Assembly: GCA_002345145.1 (NCBI GenBank)
Contig: DDVC01000034.1
Span: 1 to 6,954 of the forward strand
Length of the DNA stretch: 6,954 nt
Source of the DNA: Bacteroidetes bacterium UBA2322
GTDB lineage: Bacteria; Bacteroidota; Bacteroidia; Chitinophagales; UBA2359
Direction: 5' to 3'
The notes beneath the pieces were generated by a model. It ran no database searches. It was not told the DNA's origin and saw only the letters and a program-made list of their open reading frames with translations. Below are positions 5,998-6,954 of this stretch, one piece after another. A program made the position numbers and the translations under genes. Numbering within the stretch: position 1 is the first letter of the stretch; each line of letters begins with the position of its first letter.

Positions 5998-6876
5998 GTG
6001 CAAACGCCTGCCGTTTTACCCATAACTACTACACTCAACTGCGCCGGAAAACTGTTATGCCTGAACCAGCCGGTAGTAATGGGCATATTAAACCTTACGC
6101 CCGATTCTTTTTTTGACGGCGGCAAATTCACCCAACCCGATGCCTGCCTGCAACAAGCCGAAAAAATGCTGACCGAAGGAGCCTCCCTGCTGGATATTGG
6201 CGGCATGTCGAGCCGTCCGGGGGCAAAATTGATACAGCCCCATGAAGAAATGCGCCGTGTAATACCCGCCATTACTGCCATAAAACAGCGTTTTCCGGAG
6301 GCAATTATTTCAATAGATACCGTTTGGGCAACTACCGCAGCAGAGGCTGTGGCTGCCGGCGCAGGTATGGTAAACGATATTTCTGCCGGCAGTATAGATG
6401 CGCAACTGCTGCCCACTGTTGCCAAGTTACAAGTACCTTATGTACTGATGCACATGCAAGGCACACCGCAAAACATGCAGCAAAACCCGGTTTATACCCA
6501 TGTAGTAGAAGACCTACTCACCTTTTTTACCCAAAAATTAGCCTACCTGCGCAGCTTGGGCATTACCGATGTGGTATTAGACCCAGGGTTTGGGTTTGGT
6601 AAAACGGTAGAACAGAATTTTACCCTGCTCAAAAATTTATCGGTTTTCCGCTTATTGGGCTTGCCTGTTTTGGCGGGCATTTCCCGAAAGTCTATGATTT
6701 GCCGCACCTTAAACATTAACCCACAGCAGGCGTTAAACGGCACCACCGCATTGCATAGTTTAGCCTTGCTAAATGGCGCTAACATTTTGCGGGCGCACGA
6801 TGTGCAAGAAGCCGCCGAAACTATAAAACTAATGACTGCCTATCATCATGCAACATCTTATCCCTCATTCCCATAA
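5998..6876 (+). CDS. folP: Dihydropteroate synthase
   Basis: A cytosolic folate-pathway enzyme that joins 6-hydroxymethyl-7,8-dihydropterin pyrophosphate to p-aminobenzoate to give 7,8-dihydropteroate; it is the target of sulfonamides. The protein of 292 residues is close to the usual family length. Family motifs are all present: MGILNLTPDSF at 28-38, DIGGMSSRPGA at 66-76 (the pABA/sulfonamide loop), SIDT at 105-108, NDIS at 126-129, MHMQGTP at 151-157, DPGFGFGK at 195-202, SRKS at 229-232 and RAHDV at 265-269. The pABA loop has Met70 where many bacteria have Glu; this position varies between phyla. The start is taken as GTG at 5998: the frame is closed by TAA at 5965-5967 and the first in-frame ATG is Met28 itself, too late for the core fold. 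The last residues (YHHATSYPSFP) run into the downstream repeat and look unconserved. It is likely transcribed from its own promoter. Confidence 0.97.
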   Translation: MQTPAVLPITTTLNCAGKLLCLNQPVVMGILNLTPDSFFDGGKFTQPDACLQQAEKMLTEGASLLDIGGMSSRPGAKLIQPHEEMRRVIPAITAIKQRFPEAIISIDTVWATTAAEAVAAGAGMVNDISAGSIDAQLLPTVAKLQVPYVLMHMQGTPQNMQQNPVYTHVVEDLLTFFTQKLAYLRSLGITDVVLDPGFGFGKTVEQNFTLLKNLSVFRLLGLPVLAGISRKSMICRTLNINPQQALNGTTALHSLALLNGANILRAHDVQEAAETIKLMTAYHHATSYPSFP

Positions 6877-6877
6877 A

Positions 6878-6954
6878 ATAACTCATAATTCACAACTCAT
6901 AATTCACAACTCACAACCCATAACCCATAACCCATAACCCATAACTCATAACTC
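6878..6954. repeat. Heptanucleotide tandem repeat, eleven units, consensus ATAAC(C/T)C
   Basis: Eleven uninterrupted 7-mers run to the window edge: variants ATAACTC, ATAATTC, ACAACTC, ACAACCC and ATAACCC. It begins two bases after the folP stop codon, leaving no room for a folP terminator before it. The array probably continues outside the window. Similar heptamer arrays occur between genes in several bacterial groups; no function is evident here. Confidence 0.9.

Noticed and set aside
5928..6425. Minus-strand 165-codon gene
   Set aside because: It is antisense to the conserved N-terminal half of folP and its promoter, with no family signal.

Overview
The window looks like a stretch of a Bacteroidota chromosome, probably from the Chitinophagales/Saprospirales part of the phylum. 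The support is family style: a secreted multidomain amidase carrying CUB, fibronectin-III and PKD-like modules, TAnnTTTG-type promoter elements, weak or absent Shine-Dalgarno sites, and a GC-moderate genome with AT-rich spacers. The phylum call is inference from these traits, not from a marker gene.

Layout. (1) 1-1032, minus strand: the N-terminal 344 codons of a ResIII-type superfamily 2 helicase, running off the left edge. (2) 1033-2214: about 1.2 kb with no convincing protein gene. It holds a candidate helicase promoter, three copies of one 9-mer, a strong plus-strand terminator with no obvious gene in front of it, and a 326-bp repeat element (1413-1738). That element has a 21-bp tandem array between imperfect inverted repeats. 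(3) 2215-5847, plus strand: an exported N-acetylmuramoyl-L-alanine amidase of 1210 residues. (4) 5848-5997: a terminator followed by a promoter element. (5) 5998-6876, plus strand: dihydropteroate synthase (folP). (6) 6878-6954: eleven uninterrupted heptanucleotide repeats reaching the right edge.

The three genes show no sign of working together: the helicase is divergent, and the amidase and folP are separated by a terminator and a new promoter element. The helicase is a DNA-handling enzyme whose system partners, if any, lie outside the window. The amidase acts on peptidoglycan outside the cytoplasm. folP is a folate housekeeping enzyme.

The best candidate for something undescribed is the repeat element at 1413-1738. 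Its TTTGC motif recurs every 10-11 bp, in step with the DNA helix, for about 250 bp. The array is closed at both ends by inverted copies of one sequence, and each copy contains a small hairpin at the mirrored position with one compensatory base-pair change. It reads better as a structural or DNA-bending element, or a non-autonomous mobile repeat, than as a protein gene, although several frames are open across it.
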